Shown piece after piece: positions 32,392 through 39,463 of a DNA stretch of 48,930 nt (position 1 is its first letter; every line of letters starts with the position of its first letter). The DNA is from Nocardioides pocheonensis (lineage in GTDB: Bacteria > Actinomycetota > Actinomycetes > Propionibacteriales > Nocardioidaceae): the NCBI RefSeq assembly GCF_003725535.1, contig NZ_RJSF01000005.1, positions 137,736 through 186,665 on the forward strand, given 5' to 3'. A model generated the notes under the pieces. That model made no database searches. It worked only from the letters and a program-made list of their open reading frames with translations, and was not told the DNA's origin. The position numbers were made by a program, and so were the translations under genes.

Positions 32392-33175
32392 GCTGGGCTC
32401 CTGTGTGCTGGGCCGCGTGCTGTCCGCCGGCGCCGAGGTAGGCGGTGATCACGCGCGGGTCCGTCGTCACCTCGGCCGGCGTGCCGTCGGCGATCACCTC
32501 GCCGAGGTCGAGCACGGTGATCCGGTGGGCGAGGCTGGTGACCATGCCGACGTCGTGCTCGACGAGCAGGATTGTCATGCCGTCGGCGTTGAGCTCGCGC
32601 ACGAGGTCGGTCAGGTCGGTGCGCTCGCCGGCACGCAGGCCCGACGCCGGCTCGTCGAGGAGCAGCACCCGGGGCTGACCGGCGAGGGCCCGAGCCACCT
32701 GGAGGCGTCGCTGCTGCCCGAGCGGCAGCGCCGCCGCCGGCTGCTGGGCCGCGGCCTCCAGGCCGACCCGGGCCAGGCAGCGCTCGGCCAGCTCCCGCGT
32801 CTCGCGCTCCTGCCGGCGCTGGCTGGGTGGCCGGACGACGGCGGCGACCAGGCCGCCGTGCGTCCGGGCGTGCGCCCCGACCATCACGTTCTCCAGGACG
32901 GTCATGCCCGGGAACAGCCGGGCACCCTGGAACACGATGGCCACGCCGTGCCGCGCCCGGACGTGCGGCGGCATCCGGTCCAGCGGCCGGCCGTCGAGGC
33001 TCACCGAGCCGGAGTCCGGTCGCAGGTGCCCGGCGACGAGGTTGAACAGCGTCGACTTGCCGGCCCCGTTGGGACCGATGACGCCACGCAGCTCGCCGTC
33101 GGGCACCTCCATGGAGACGTCCCGGTTGGCGTAGACACCGCCGAAGTGCTTCGACACCCGATCGATCGTCAACAT
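32375..33175 (-). CDS. livG: ABC transporter ATP-binding protein (LivG-like)
   Basis: This is a 266-residue ATPase with Walker A GPNGAGKST, a long Q-loop to signature insert typical of LivG (ARTHGGLVAAVVRPPSQRRQERE), the signature LPLGQQRRLQVARAL, Walker B LLLDEPASGL and LVEHDVGMV. The C-terminus is extended by a His-rich tail (HAAQHTGAQHVAHR), which overlaps the LivF-like gene. It starts at ATG 33175, 27 bases after the binding-protein stop. Confidence 0.94.
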   Translation of the reverse strand: MLTIDRVSKHFGGVYANRDVSMEVPDGELRGVIGPNGAGKSTLFNLVAGHLRPDSGSVSLDGRPLDRMPPHVRARHGVAIVFQGARLFPGMTVLENVMVGAHARTHGGLVAAVVRPPSQRRQERETRELAERCLARVGLEAAAQQPAAALPLGQQRRLQVARALAGQPRVLLLDEPASGLRAGERTDLTDLVRELNADGMTILLVEHDVGMVTSLAHRITVLDLGEVIADGTPAEVTTDPRVITAYLGAGGQHAAQHTGAQHVAHR

Positions 33176-33202
33176 GTCTGCGAACCGTTCTCTGGTCGAG
33201 GG

Positions 33203-34396
33203 TCAGTCGGGCAGGTTGGTCTTGAACTGCTCGAGCGAGTACGGCGTCGCCTTCAGCTCGCCGCCCTTGACCTGGACGATCGCGATCGCGTCCTTGCCGA
33301 TGCCACCGTGGTCCGTGGGCGAGAACTTGAAGCGCCCGGTCGGGGTGAGCAGGTCGAGGGACTCGAGCGCGTCACGGACCTTCTCGCGGTCGGTGGACTT
33401 CGCCTTCTCGATCGCGGCGACGAGCAGCTGGATCCCGGTGGCGCCGTCGAACGCGAACTGCGGCGGGTAGACGCCCTTGTTCGCCTTCAGCCACGGGTTG
33501 GCGAACGCGTCGATCGAGTCCTTGAGCGCACCCGCCGGGAGCTCGCGGCCGGGCACGGCGATGTTGCTGGTCATCGTGACGCCCTCGCCCTCCTGGCCGG
33601 CCGGCTGGACGTACAGGTTCGAGGCCTCGGCACCGGTCATGACGAGCGGGATGCCTGAGCCGGCGAACTGCTTGGTGATGATCACCGAGGCGGGACCGGC
33701 GACCCACACCACGAACGCGTCCGGCTTGGCGGCCTTGACCTGGGAGATCACCGGCGTGAAGTCGGTCCCGGCAACGTCGATCTCCTTGTCCAGGACGACG
33801 TCGAGGCCGGCTGCCTTCGCCCCGTCGACCGTCGCCTTGTTGCCGACGGAGCCGTAGGGGTCCTTGCCGGTGTAGGCGATCGCGACCTTCGTCAGGCCCT
33901 GGGCCTTGAGGTAGTCGACCAGCGCCTCGCCGTACAGCTCCGGGATCGCGACGCAGGTGAAGGCGTACTTGTTCTTGCCGTCCTTGAACGCGCTCACCGG
34001 ACCGAGGGCGATGGTCGGGATCCGGTTGCTCTGCATGCTCGGACCGGCCGCCGTCGAGGCCGAGACGTTCGAGGAGGACAGGATCGCGGTGTAGCTCTTG
34101 TCCGCGGCGAGCTGGTTGAAGTCCGTGACCGACTGGGGCACGTCGGTCTTGTCGTCCTTGATCGTGACCTCGAGCTTGCGGCCGAGCACGCCACCGTGGG
34201 CGTTGATCCGGGCGACCTCCTGCTCGACGGCGGCCTTGTCGCCGAGCCCGAGGGGAGCGAACGGGCCGGTGAGCGGGGCGACCAGGCCGATCTTCACCGG
34301 TCCTGAGGACGTGGCCGCCGAGCCGGCGGTGCCACACGCGGCAGTCATCGTGAGGAGACCCACTCCGACGAGTGCGATCAAGGGCTTCTTGGTCAT
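33203..34396 (-). CDS. livK: ABC transporter substrate-binding lipoprotein (LivK-like)
   Basis: This is a 397-residue periplasmic-binding-type lipoprotein. The signal peptide MTKKPLIALVGVGLLTMTAA ends at lipobox Cys21 (TAAC). The mature part begins VKIGLVAPLTGPFAPLGLGDKAAVEQEVARIN, the Leu/Ile/Val-binding-protein (peripla_BP_6) fold. Such proteins in actinobacterial catabolic loci often bind aromatic acids rather than amino acids. It is the first gene of the importer-esterase-MarR operon. GAGGTGG precedes the ATG, and two perfect TCAGG-N3-CCTGA repeats lie 40-68 bases upstream of the start codon. Confidence 0.93.
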   Translation of the reverse strand: MTKKPLIALVGVGLLTMTAACGTAGSAATSSGPVKIGLVAPLTGPFAPLGLGDKAAVEQEVARINAHGGVLGRKLEVTIKDDKTDVPQSVTDFNQLAADKSYTAILSSSNVSASTAAGPSMQSNRIPTIALGPVSAFKDGKNKYAFTCVAIPELYGEALVDYLKAQGLTKVAIAYTGKDPYGSVGNKATVDGAKAAGLDVVLDKEIDVAGTDFTPVISQVKAAKPDAFVVWVAGPASVIITKQFAGSGIPLVMTGAEASNLYVQPAGQEGEGVTMTSNIAVPGRELPAGALKDSIDAFANPWLKANKGVYPPQFAFDGATGIQLLVAAIEKAKSTDREKVRDALESLDLLTPTGRFKFSPTDHGGIGKDAIAIVQVKGGELKATPYSLEQFKTNLPD

Positions 34397-34435
34397 GTAC
34401 CACCTCTGACTGGTAGGCCGAGCGATTGACGTTTG

Positions 34436-34464
34436 TCAGGAACCCTGATCTTCAGGAACCCTGA
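34436..34464. promoter_or_regulatory. Tandem perfect TCAGGAACCCTGA repeats in the livK upstream region
   Basis: TCAGGAACCCTGA occurs at 34436-34448 and again, identical, at 34452-34464, with centres 16 bases apart. Each is TCAGG-N3-CCTGA with perfect 5-bp arms. A half-site (CCCTGTCA) follows at 34491-34498. The two copies lie in the divergent gap between the importer operon and the aminotransferase gene, so they could act on either. The match to the sites at 27121-27168 points to a common regulator. Confidence 0.7.
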
Positions 34465-34644
34465 GAATGGAGTATGAGGGCGGTCACAGACCCTGTCAAC
34501 GGTCGTGGCGGCCGCCGTCGAAGAAGGCGGAACACGGCCGTCAGTCGCACCAGTTGCGACGGATTCCTCTGATTTCTCCGTGTGTAGTTGCGAAATCGCT
34601 TGCGCCCGTGTTCACTTTCAACGAATCCAGAAGTCGGAGGTGTC

Positions 34645-36060
34645 ATGACCAGCGTGTCCGAATCCCCTGTCCCCGTGCACGATCCCCGCACGCATCGCTC
34701 CCTGCCCGAGCGGTCGAGGCCGGTTGCTGCAGGCCGTGCCGAGGAGCTGCTGGCGAGCGAGTGGGAGCGCTTCGCGTCCTCGACGTCGGCGTCGCGGGAG
34801 CACAACGACCGGGCGAGCCGCACGCTGCCCCTGGGGGTCACGTCGTCGTTCCAGCACTGGGACCCTTACCCCGTCTCGATCCGGTCGGCCCGGGGTGCGT
34901 GGCTGACCGACGTCGACGGCAGGCGGTTCCTCGACCTGTCGATGGGCTTCGGCGCGATGCTCGTCGGGCACCTCAACCCCGTCGTCGTCGAGCACGTCGA
35001 GCAGGCACTGCACGAGACCGGCACGCTGTTCGTGACGCCCTCACCCCAGGCGACCGACATGAGCGAGCGGTTCTGCCGGCGGTTCGGCATCGACATGATC
35101 CGGTTCACGAACTCCGGCACCGAGTCGCTGATGTACGCCATCCGTGCGGCCCGGGCCTTCACCCTTCGCAAGGCGATCGTGAAGATCGAGGGCGGCTACC
35201 ACGGCGGGTACGACGCGCTGCAGGTGTCGGTGAAGCCCGCGCTCGCGGACATCGGCCCGGCCGACGCTCCGGTCGGCGACGTCCCGTTCGACGTCGAGGC
35301 CGGCACCGTCCACGTCGTCGCCTACAACGACCTGCCGATGCTCGAGCGCACCCTCGCCGCGCACGGTTCGGAGATCGCCGCCCTGGTCGTCGAGCCCGTG
35401 ATCGAGAACCTCGCGATCGTGCTGCCGGACGAGGGCTACCTCGCGGGCGTGCGCGAGCTCTGCGACCAGCACGGCGTGGTGCTGATCTTCGACGAGGTCA
35501 AGACCGGCCTCACCGCCGGACCGGCGGGCGCGGCCCAGCGGCTCGGCGTACAGCCCGATCTGATCACGCTCGCCAAGAGCATCGGCGGCGGTCTGCCGCT
35601 GGCGGCGTTCGGCGGCAAGCGCGAGGTGATGGAGGTCGTGGTCGACGGCCGGATGGCGCACTTCGGCACCTACAACGGCAACCCTCTGGTGATGGCCGCG
35701 GCGCGAGCCGTCGACGAGATCTGCACACCCGAGGCACTCGCTGCGGCCGAGGCGATCAACGTGCGCGCGCTCACCGCCATCGACGAGGTGATCGCCGAGT
35801 ACGAGCTGCCGGCGCACACCGTCGGTCTCGGGGTCAAGGGCTGCGTCACCTGGTCGACCACGCCGGTGCGCAACTACCGCGACTACAAGGCCACCGACTT
35901 CGGGGTCGCCGAGCTCGCCTGGCTGTGGGGCGTGAACCGGCAGATCCTCACGCCCCCCGGCCTCGACGAGCAGTGGCTGGTCTCGCTCGCCCACACCGAC
36001 GAGGACATGTCGCTCCTGGTGGACGACTTCGCCGCGCTCGCCCGGGCGCTCAGGGGTTGA
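34645..36060 (+). CDS. Class III PLP-dependent aminotransferase (glutamate-1-semialdehyde-aminomutase-like)
   Basis: This is a 471-residue fold-type I enzyme. Phosphate-binding and substrate motifs are TNSGTESLMYAIRAARAFT, KIEGGYHGGYDALQVS, the Asp in VLIFDEVKTGLT, and the PLP Lys in LITLAKSIGGGLPLAAFGGKREVM. GSA-aminomutase-like members act as transaminases on omega-amines or amino acids, and the aldehyde made is oxidised by the dehydrogenase encoded 8 bases downstream. A role in haem synthesis is unlikely given the context. GGAGGTG is close to the ATG. It is divergent from the Liv-type importer, whose substrate it may process. Confidence 0.91.
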   Translation: MTSVSESPVPVHDPRTHRSLPERSRPVAAGRAEELLASEWERFASSTSASREHNDRASRTLPLGVTSSFQHWDPYPVSIRSARGAWLTDVDGRRFLDLSMGFGAMLVGHLNPVVVEHVEQALHETGTLFVTPSPQATDMSERFCRRFGIDMIRFTNSGTESLMYAIRAARAFTLRKAIVKIEGGYHGGYDALQVSVKPALADIGPADAPVGDVPFDVEAGTVHVVAYNDLPMLERTLAAHGSEIAALVVEPVIENLAIVLPDEGYLAGVRELCDQHGVVLIFDEVKTGLTAGPAGAAQRLGVQPDLITLAKSIGGGLPLAAFGGKREVMEVVVDGRMAHFGTYNGNPLVMAAARAVDEICTPEALAAAEAINVRALTAIDEVIAEYELPAHTVGLGVKGCVTWSTTPVRNYRDYKATDFGVAELAWLWGVNRQILTPPGLDEQWLVSLAHTDEDMSLLVDDFAALARALRG

Positions 36061-36068
36061 GCAACGCG

Positions 36069-37541
36069 ATGAACGAGGTGGCTGCGATCGTGCGCGGTCT
36101 TGCGCCCTCGTCCGGCGTACTGATCGGCGGCGACTGGCGCCCGGGCGAGCTCGGCACGTTCGACGTCGACGACCCGGCCGACAAGTCGGTCGTCGCGGCG
36201 GTCGCCAACGCAGGGACGGGCCAGGCACGTGCTGCCGTGGACGCCGCCGAGGCCGCTGCCCGCGCGTGGGCGGGGACGCCGCCCCGGGCGCGTTCGGAGA
36301 TCCTCCACCGCGCCTTCGAGTCGATGCGGCGGGACCGCGAGGCGCTGGCCCGGCTGATCACGGCCGAGAACGGCAAGTCGCTGCGCGATGCCGAGGCCGA
36401 GGTCACCTACGCCGCCGAGTTCCTCCGCTGGTACGCCGAGGAGGCGGTCCGCCCCGACGGCGGTTACGGCCCGGCACCCGCGGGTGGCACGCGCACCGTC
36501 GTGACGCACCGCCCCGTGGGCATCGCGGCCCTGGTCACGCCCTGGAACTTCCCGGCGGCCATGGCCACCCGCAAGCTCGGACCGGCACTCGCGGCCGGCT
36601 GCACCGTCGTGCTCAAACCGGCCCACGAGACCCCGCTGACCGCGCTGGCGATCGCGCGCCTGATCGAGGACGCGGGCGCGCCCGCCGGCGTCGTCAACGT
36701 GGTCCCGACGACGGAGCCCGCCGACGTCGTCGGTGCCTGGTTGTCCGACCCGCGGGTTCGCAAGCTGTCCTTCACCGGCTCGACCGCGGTGGGACGCCTG
36801 CTGCTGCGCCAGGCCGCGGACCGGGTGCTCAACTGCTCGATGGAGCTCGGCGGCAACGCTCCCTTCGTCGTGCTCGACGATGCCGACGTGCCGGCCGCCG
36901 TGGACGGCGCCATGATCGCGAAGTTCCGTGGCGGCGGGCAGGCCTGCACCGCGGCCAACCGCTTCTACGTCCACGAGTCCGTGGTCGACGACTTCACCGC
37001 CCAGCTGGCACTCCGGGTCGAGCGACTCCGCGTGGGTCGGGGCGCCGAGCCGGCCACGGACATCGGTCCCCTGATCAGCGGTCAGGCCGTCGCCGGTGCG
37101 ACCGGCCTCATCGACGACGCGCTCCAGCGCGGCGCCCGGATCGCCGCCCAGACCTCGGTGCCCTCAGAGCTGAGCGGGCACTTCATGGCGCCGACGGTGC
37201 TCGCCGACGTGACGCCCGAGGCCCGCGTCGTGCAGGAGGAGATCTTCGCGCCGGTCGCCCCCGTCGTCGCGTGGCGGGACCAGGACGAGCTGCTGGCCAT
37301 GGTCAACGGCACCGAGATGGGCCTCGCGGCGTACGTCTACTCCCGCGATCTCAAGCGCGCCATGGTGATGTCCGAGGCGATCGAGGCCGGCATGGTCGGC
37401 ATCAACCGGGGACTCGTCTCGGACCCGTCCGCCCCGTTCGGCGGGGTCAAGCAGAGCGGCCTGGGACGCGAAGGTGCGAGGGAAGGCCTCGCGGAGTACC
37501 AGGAGACCCAGTACTTCAGCGTCGACTGGAGCACGCCATGA
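36069..37541 (+). CDS. Aldehyde dehydrogenase (succinate-semialdehyde type)
   Basis: This is a 490-residue dehydrogenase: GVLIGGDWRPGELGTFDVDDPADKS at the start, ALVTPWNFPAAMATRKLGPALAAGCTVVLKPAHETPLTA, catalytic Glu in MELGGNAPFVVLDDAD, catalytic Cys in GGGQACTAANRFYVH, and the C-terminus FGGVKQSGLGREGAREGLAEY, as in GabD-type enzymes. It likely oxidises the semialdehyde produced by the aminotransferase encoded just before it. Its stop overlaps the start of a small unknown gene as ATGA. Confidence 0.93.
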   Translation: MNEVAAIVRGLAPSSGVLIGGDWRPGELGTFDVDDPADKSVVAAVANAGTGQARAAVDAAEAAARAWAGTPPRARSEILHRAFESMRRDREALARLITAENGKSLRDAEAEVTYAAEFLRWYAEEAVRPDGGYGPAPAGGTRTVVTHRPVGIAALVTPWNFPAAMATRKLGPALAAGCTVVLKPAHETPLTALAIARLIEDAGAPAGVVNVVPTTEPADVVGAWLSDPRVRKLSFTGSTAVGRLLLRQAADRVLNCSMELGGNAPFVVLDDADVPAAVDGAMIAKFRGGGQACTAANRFYVHESVVDDFTAQLALRVERLRVGRGAEPATDIGPLISGQAVAGATGLIDDALQRGARIAAQTSVPSELSGHFMAPTVLADVTPEARVVQEEIFAPVAPVVAWRDQDELLAMVNGTEMGLAAYVYSRDLKRAMVMSEAIEAGMVGINRGLVSDPSAPFGGVKQSGLGREGAREGLAEYQETQYFSVDWSTP

Positions 37542-37912
37542 CGGACGAGAGAGCCGTCCCGACGAGCAGCCGCGTCCTTCACGTCCCGGTCGACGGGGAG
37601 CTCTGCGAGGCCGACGTGCTCAGGGTCTGGGAGGAGCTGCGCCAGGAGGTGGCCTGCGCGCTGACCGGTGCCCCAGGGCTGTTCCCGGGCTACGACGACC
37701 TCGAGTGGCACCTCGCGGCGTCCGGCGGCCGCGACGTGCTCGTCTCGGCCCGGGCCGTCGAGGTCCTCGAGCGCCGGCACGTCGTCGACTTCGAGGCCAC
37801 CCTGGTGCTCGACTCCGGCGACGGCGCACATCCGGAGGGACCCTCGCTCGCCCACGGACGCGGGCTGTCACTCGTCCTGACCGACCGGCCGTTCGCAGAT
37901 CCTCGGCCCTGA
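37538..37912 (+). CDS. Small unknown protein, family shared with the one at 41155-41616
   Basis: This is a 124-residue soluble protein I cannot name. Visible features are a helical segment CEADVLRVWEELRQEVACAL, the motif GLFPGYDDLEWHL, a strand DVLVSARAVEVLERRHVVDFEATLVLDSG, and GRGLSLVLTD near the end. The 153-residue protein at 41155-41616 shows the same order: TADQLLKRLEAVRRNLAI, GAFAGYERLRVD, VTFSARLIK and GEGRTLHV. The strand pattern recalls a hot-dog or small beta-barrel fold. Its start overlaps the aldehyde dehydrogenase stop (ATGA), so its job should be tied to amine or aldehyde oxidation. Confidence 0.75.
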   Translation: MTDERAVPTSSRVLHVPVDGELCEADVLRVWEELRQEVACALTGAPGLFPGYDDLEWHLAASGGRDVLVSARAVEVLERRHVVDFEATLVLDSGDGAHPEGPSLAHGRGLSLVLTDRPFADPRP

Positions 37913-37948
37913 ATCCGGTACGCCGCCACACGGAGGCGTCCGAAAGCA

Positions 37949-37985
37949 AAGAACCCGCTGAACTCCTGCAGGTCAGCGGGTTCTT
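37949..37985. terminator. Strong intrinsic hairpin, likely bidirectional terminator
   Basis: AAGAACCCGCTGA (37949-37961) and TCAGCGGGTTCTT (37973-37985) form a perfect 13-bp stem around an 11-base loop. Read leftward, the stem is followed by TGCTTTC; read rightward, by CATCC. It would end the plus-strand aminotransferase operon. It also lies directly downstream of the minus-strand tRNA-like remnant, where a tRNA terminator would be expected. Confidence 0.75.
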
Positions 37986-37990
37986 CATCC

Positions 37991-38036
37991 GGTAGCGGGG
38001 GCAGGTTGAACCTGCGACCTCTCGGTTGTGAGCCCG
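37991..38036 (-). pseudogene. Degenerate tRNA 3'-half (candidate att remnant)
   Basis: On the minus strand this 46-base segment reads like a tRNA from the anticodon arm to the acceptor end: a GGCTCACAACC-like anticodon loop, GAGAGGTCGCAGGTTCAA, then CCTGCCCCCGCTACC. The T-arm is faulty: GCAGG and CCTGC pair around only TTCAA, two bases short of a normal 7-base loop. The upstream bases do not supply a D-arm or 5' acceptor strand. It is thus not a working tRNA. Such 3'-halves are typical of integration scars in tRNA genes. Isotype is not assigned. Confidence 0.5.
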
Positions 38037-38326
38037 ATTGGGCGCCGTCTCGCCCGTTCCGCGTAGACCCGAATTGGCCGTCTGATCTGCGCCTTTGCGT
38101 TCCGAACGTTCCACGGGGTCCCGCGTGATCGAGCCGTTCTCAGCACGTTTCGGCCGCAGAATTGGCCGCACGCCAGAATCCAGCACCGCATCGAACACGG
38201 GGCCCACGTCATCAACTGCGCCGATCGCCATCAGCGGCGTCCAACGGCTGCATGCATACAGCCCGGCGCCCGTGTTGAAGTCTTGACGAGTTCGAGCCAC
38301 ACATTGCCAGAACCGGCGCCAGACAC
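38037..38326 (-). other. Intergenic region, possible remnant of an integrase 3' end
   Basis: No intact gene is seen between the tRNA-like remnant and the NmrA-like gene. On the minus strand one frame stays open and reads DVGPVFDAVLDSGVRP and then LRPKRAENGS, ending in the tRNA-like segment. Charged tails of this kind occur at the C-termini of tyrosine integrases encoded next to tRNA sites, but no catalytic Arg/His/Tyr motif is present. I treat it as a weak hint only. Confidence 0.25.
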
Positions 38327-39274
38327 TTACGCGACTTGAAGCTTCCCGGCGTTGTCCGTCAACCAATCGTCGAAGCTCCGGAGTGCTGGGTTGAGCTCGC
38401 GCAGCCGATCGAGGTCGCGAGCCTTGGTGAACTCCCGATCGAAGTCGCTGTAGTACTGGAACATGTTGCCCATCTCCTCGGCGATCGGGAGGTCGAGGGC
38501 GCGGAAGGCGTCAAACGGCACAGACTGCCAACGCACCGGCTCCCCGAGTGCTGCAGCCAGCTTCGCGGCGTACTGCGCGCCGGTCAGATGGTCCCCTGCG
38601 AGGCCGACTGTTTCGCCGACGAACCGCTTGCCTGCCTTGAAGATCGCGTAGGCGGTCCTGCCGATGTCTTCGGTGTCGACTCCCGAAAGCAACTTGCCAT
38701 CCTGGATCGGCAGCGCCAACGTGAGGACTCCGTCGTCACCCCGTTGTGGGCCGAAGAAGTTGACGAAGTTTTGGAAGTAGAAGGTCGTGTTCAAGAAGGT
38801 GGTCGGCACTCCCGCCTCCTGGAAGAGTGTGTTTGCCTCCCCCTTGGCGTCGAAGTGCGGCACGTTGTACGAGCCTTGGAGTACTGGCATGCGGTCATCA
38901 TCCAGCGGCAGCAACTCGCGCGTGTCCTCCAACGTGGACCAAACCACATGCTGGAGGTTGGTCGCCGCCGCCGCTCGCACCAGGACCTTGACCTCCTCGA
39001 TCTCCTTTGCCGCTGAGCCGTGGGCAAAGAAGTTGGTCACGAGGAATGCGCCGTAGGCGCCTTCGAATGCCTTCTGCACGCTCGGCTCATCGTCGAAGTC
39101 CGCCTCTACGACGTGCGCGCCAAGCGCAGCGAGCTCCCGAGCCGCGGGGGATCTGGGATCGCGGGTAAGCGCCCTGACGGCGAAGCCTGAGCCAGGATCC
39201 GCCAGGATCGCGCGGGCGACGCTCCCGCCTTGCGAGCCGGTGGCGCCTGTGACGGCGATGATCTTGTCGTTCAT
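38327..39274 (-). CDS. NmrA-family NAD(P)-binding protein
   Basis: This 315-residue atypical SDR/NmrA-like protein has the cofactor motif AVTGATGSQGGSVARAIL at residues about 6-23, then the loop ALTRDPRSPAARELAALGAHVVEADFDDEPSVQKAF characteristic of NmrA-type NADP sensors. There is no Tyr-x-x-x-Lys catalytic pair, as is usual for the group. Such proteins sense redox state or act as quinone/isoflavone-type reductases. AGAGGAGC precedes the ATG at 39272-39274, and two identical palindromes lie 35-77 bases upstream. Codon use is visibly less G/C-rich than in the genes left of 37.9 kb. Confidence 0.92.
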   Translation of the reverse strand: MNDKIIAVTGATGSQGGSVARAILADPGSGFAVRALTRDPRSPAARELAALGAHVVEADFDDEPSVQKAFEGAYGAFLVTNFFAHGSAAKEIEEVKVLVRAAAATNLQHVVWSTLEDTRELLPLDDDRMPVLQGSYNVPHFDAKGEANTLFQEAGVPTTFLNTTFYFQNFVNFFGPQRGDDGVLTLALPIQDGKLLSGVDTEDIGRTAYAIFKAGKRFVGETVGLAGDHLTGAQYAAKLAAALGEPVRWQSVPFDAFRALDLPIAEEMGNMFQYYSDFDREFTKARDLDRLRELNPALRSFDDWLTDNAGKLQVA

Positions 39275-39308
39275 GGTTGGTGCTCCTCTTGGGGCCGCGG
39301 GAGTTCGG

Positions 39309-39351
39309 ACTTGAAGATTCAAGTCTACCACCGTGACTTGAAGATTCAAGT
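39309..39351. promoter_or_regulatory. Paired ACTTGAAGATTCAAGT palindromes upstream of NmrA-like gene
   Basis: The 16-base sequence ACTTGAAGATTCAAGT (7-bp arms, GA spacer) occurs at 39309-39324 and again, identical, at 39336-39351, 27 bases apart centre to centre. Both lie in the promoter region of the NmrA-like gene. The form fits a MarR- or HxlR-type dimer operator. No such regulator is encoded next to it in the window, so the binding protein is unknown. Confidence 0.7.
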
Positions 39352-39463
39352 GAATCTGTCCCCGATAGCGCCGAGAACTCACCAGCTTCCGTCGGCCTTG
39401 GGCCGTCGCGCCAGCGAAGGCGGGTGCTGCGCCGCCGACTCTGTCCTCAGCCGAGTGAAGCCC

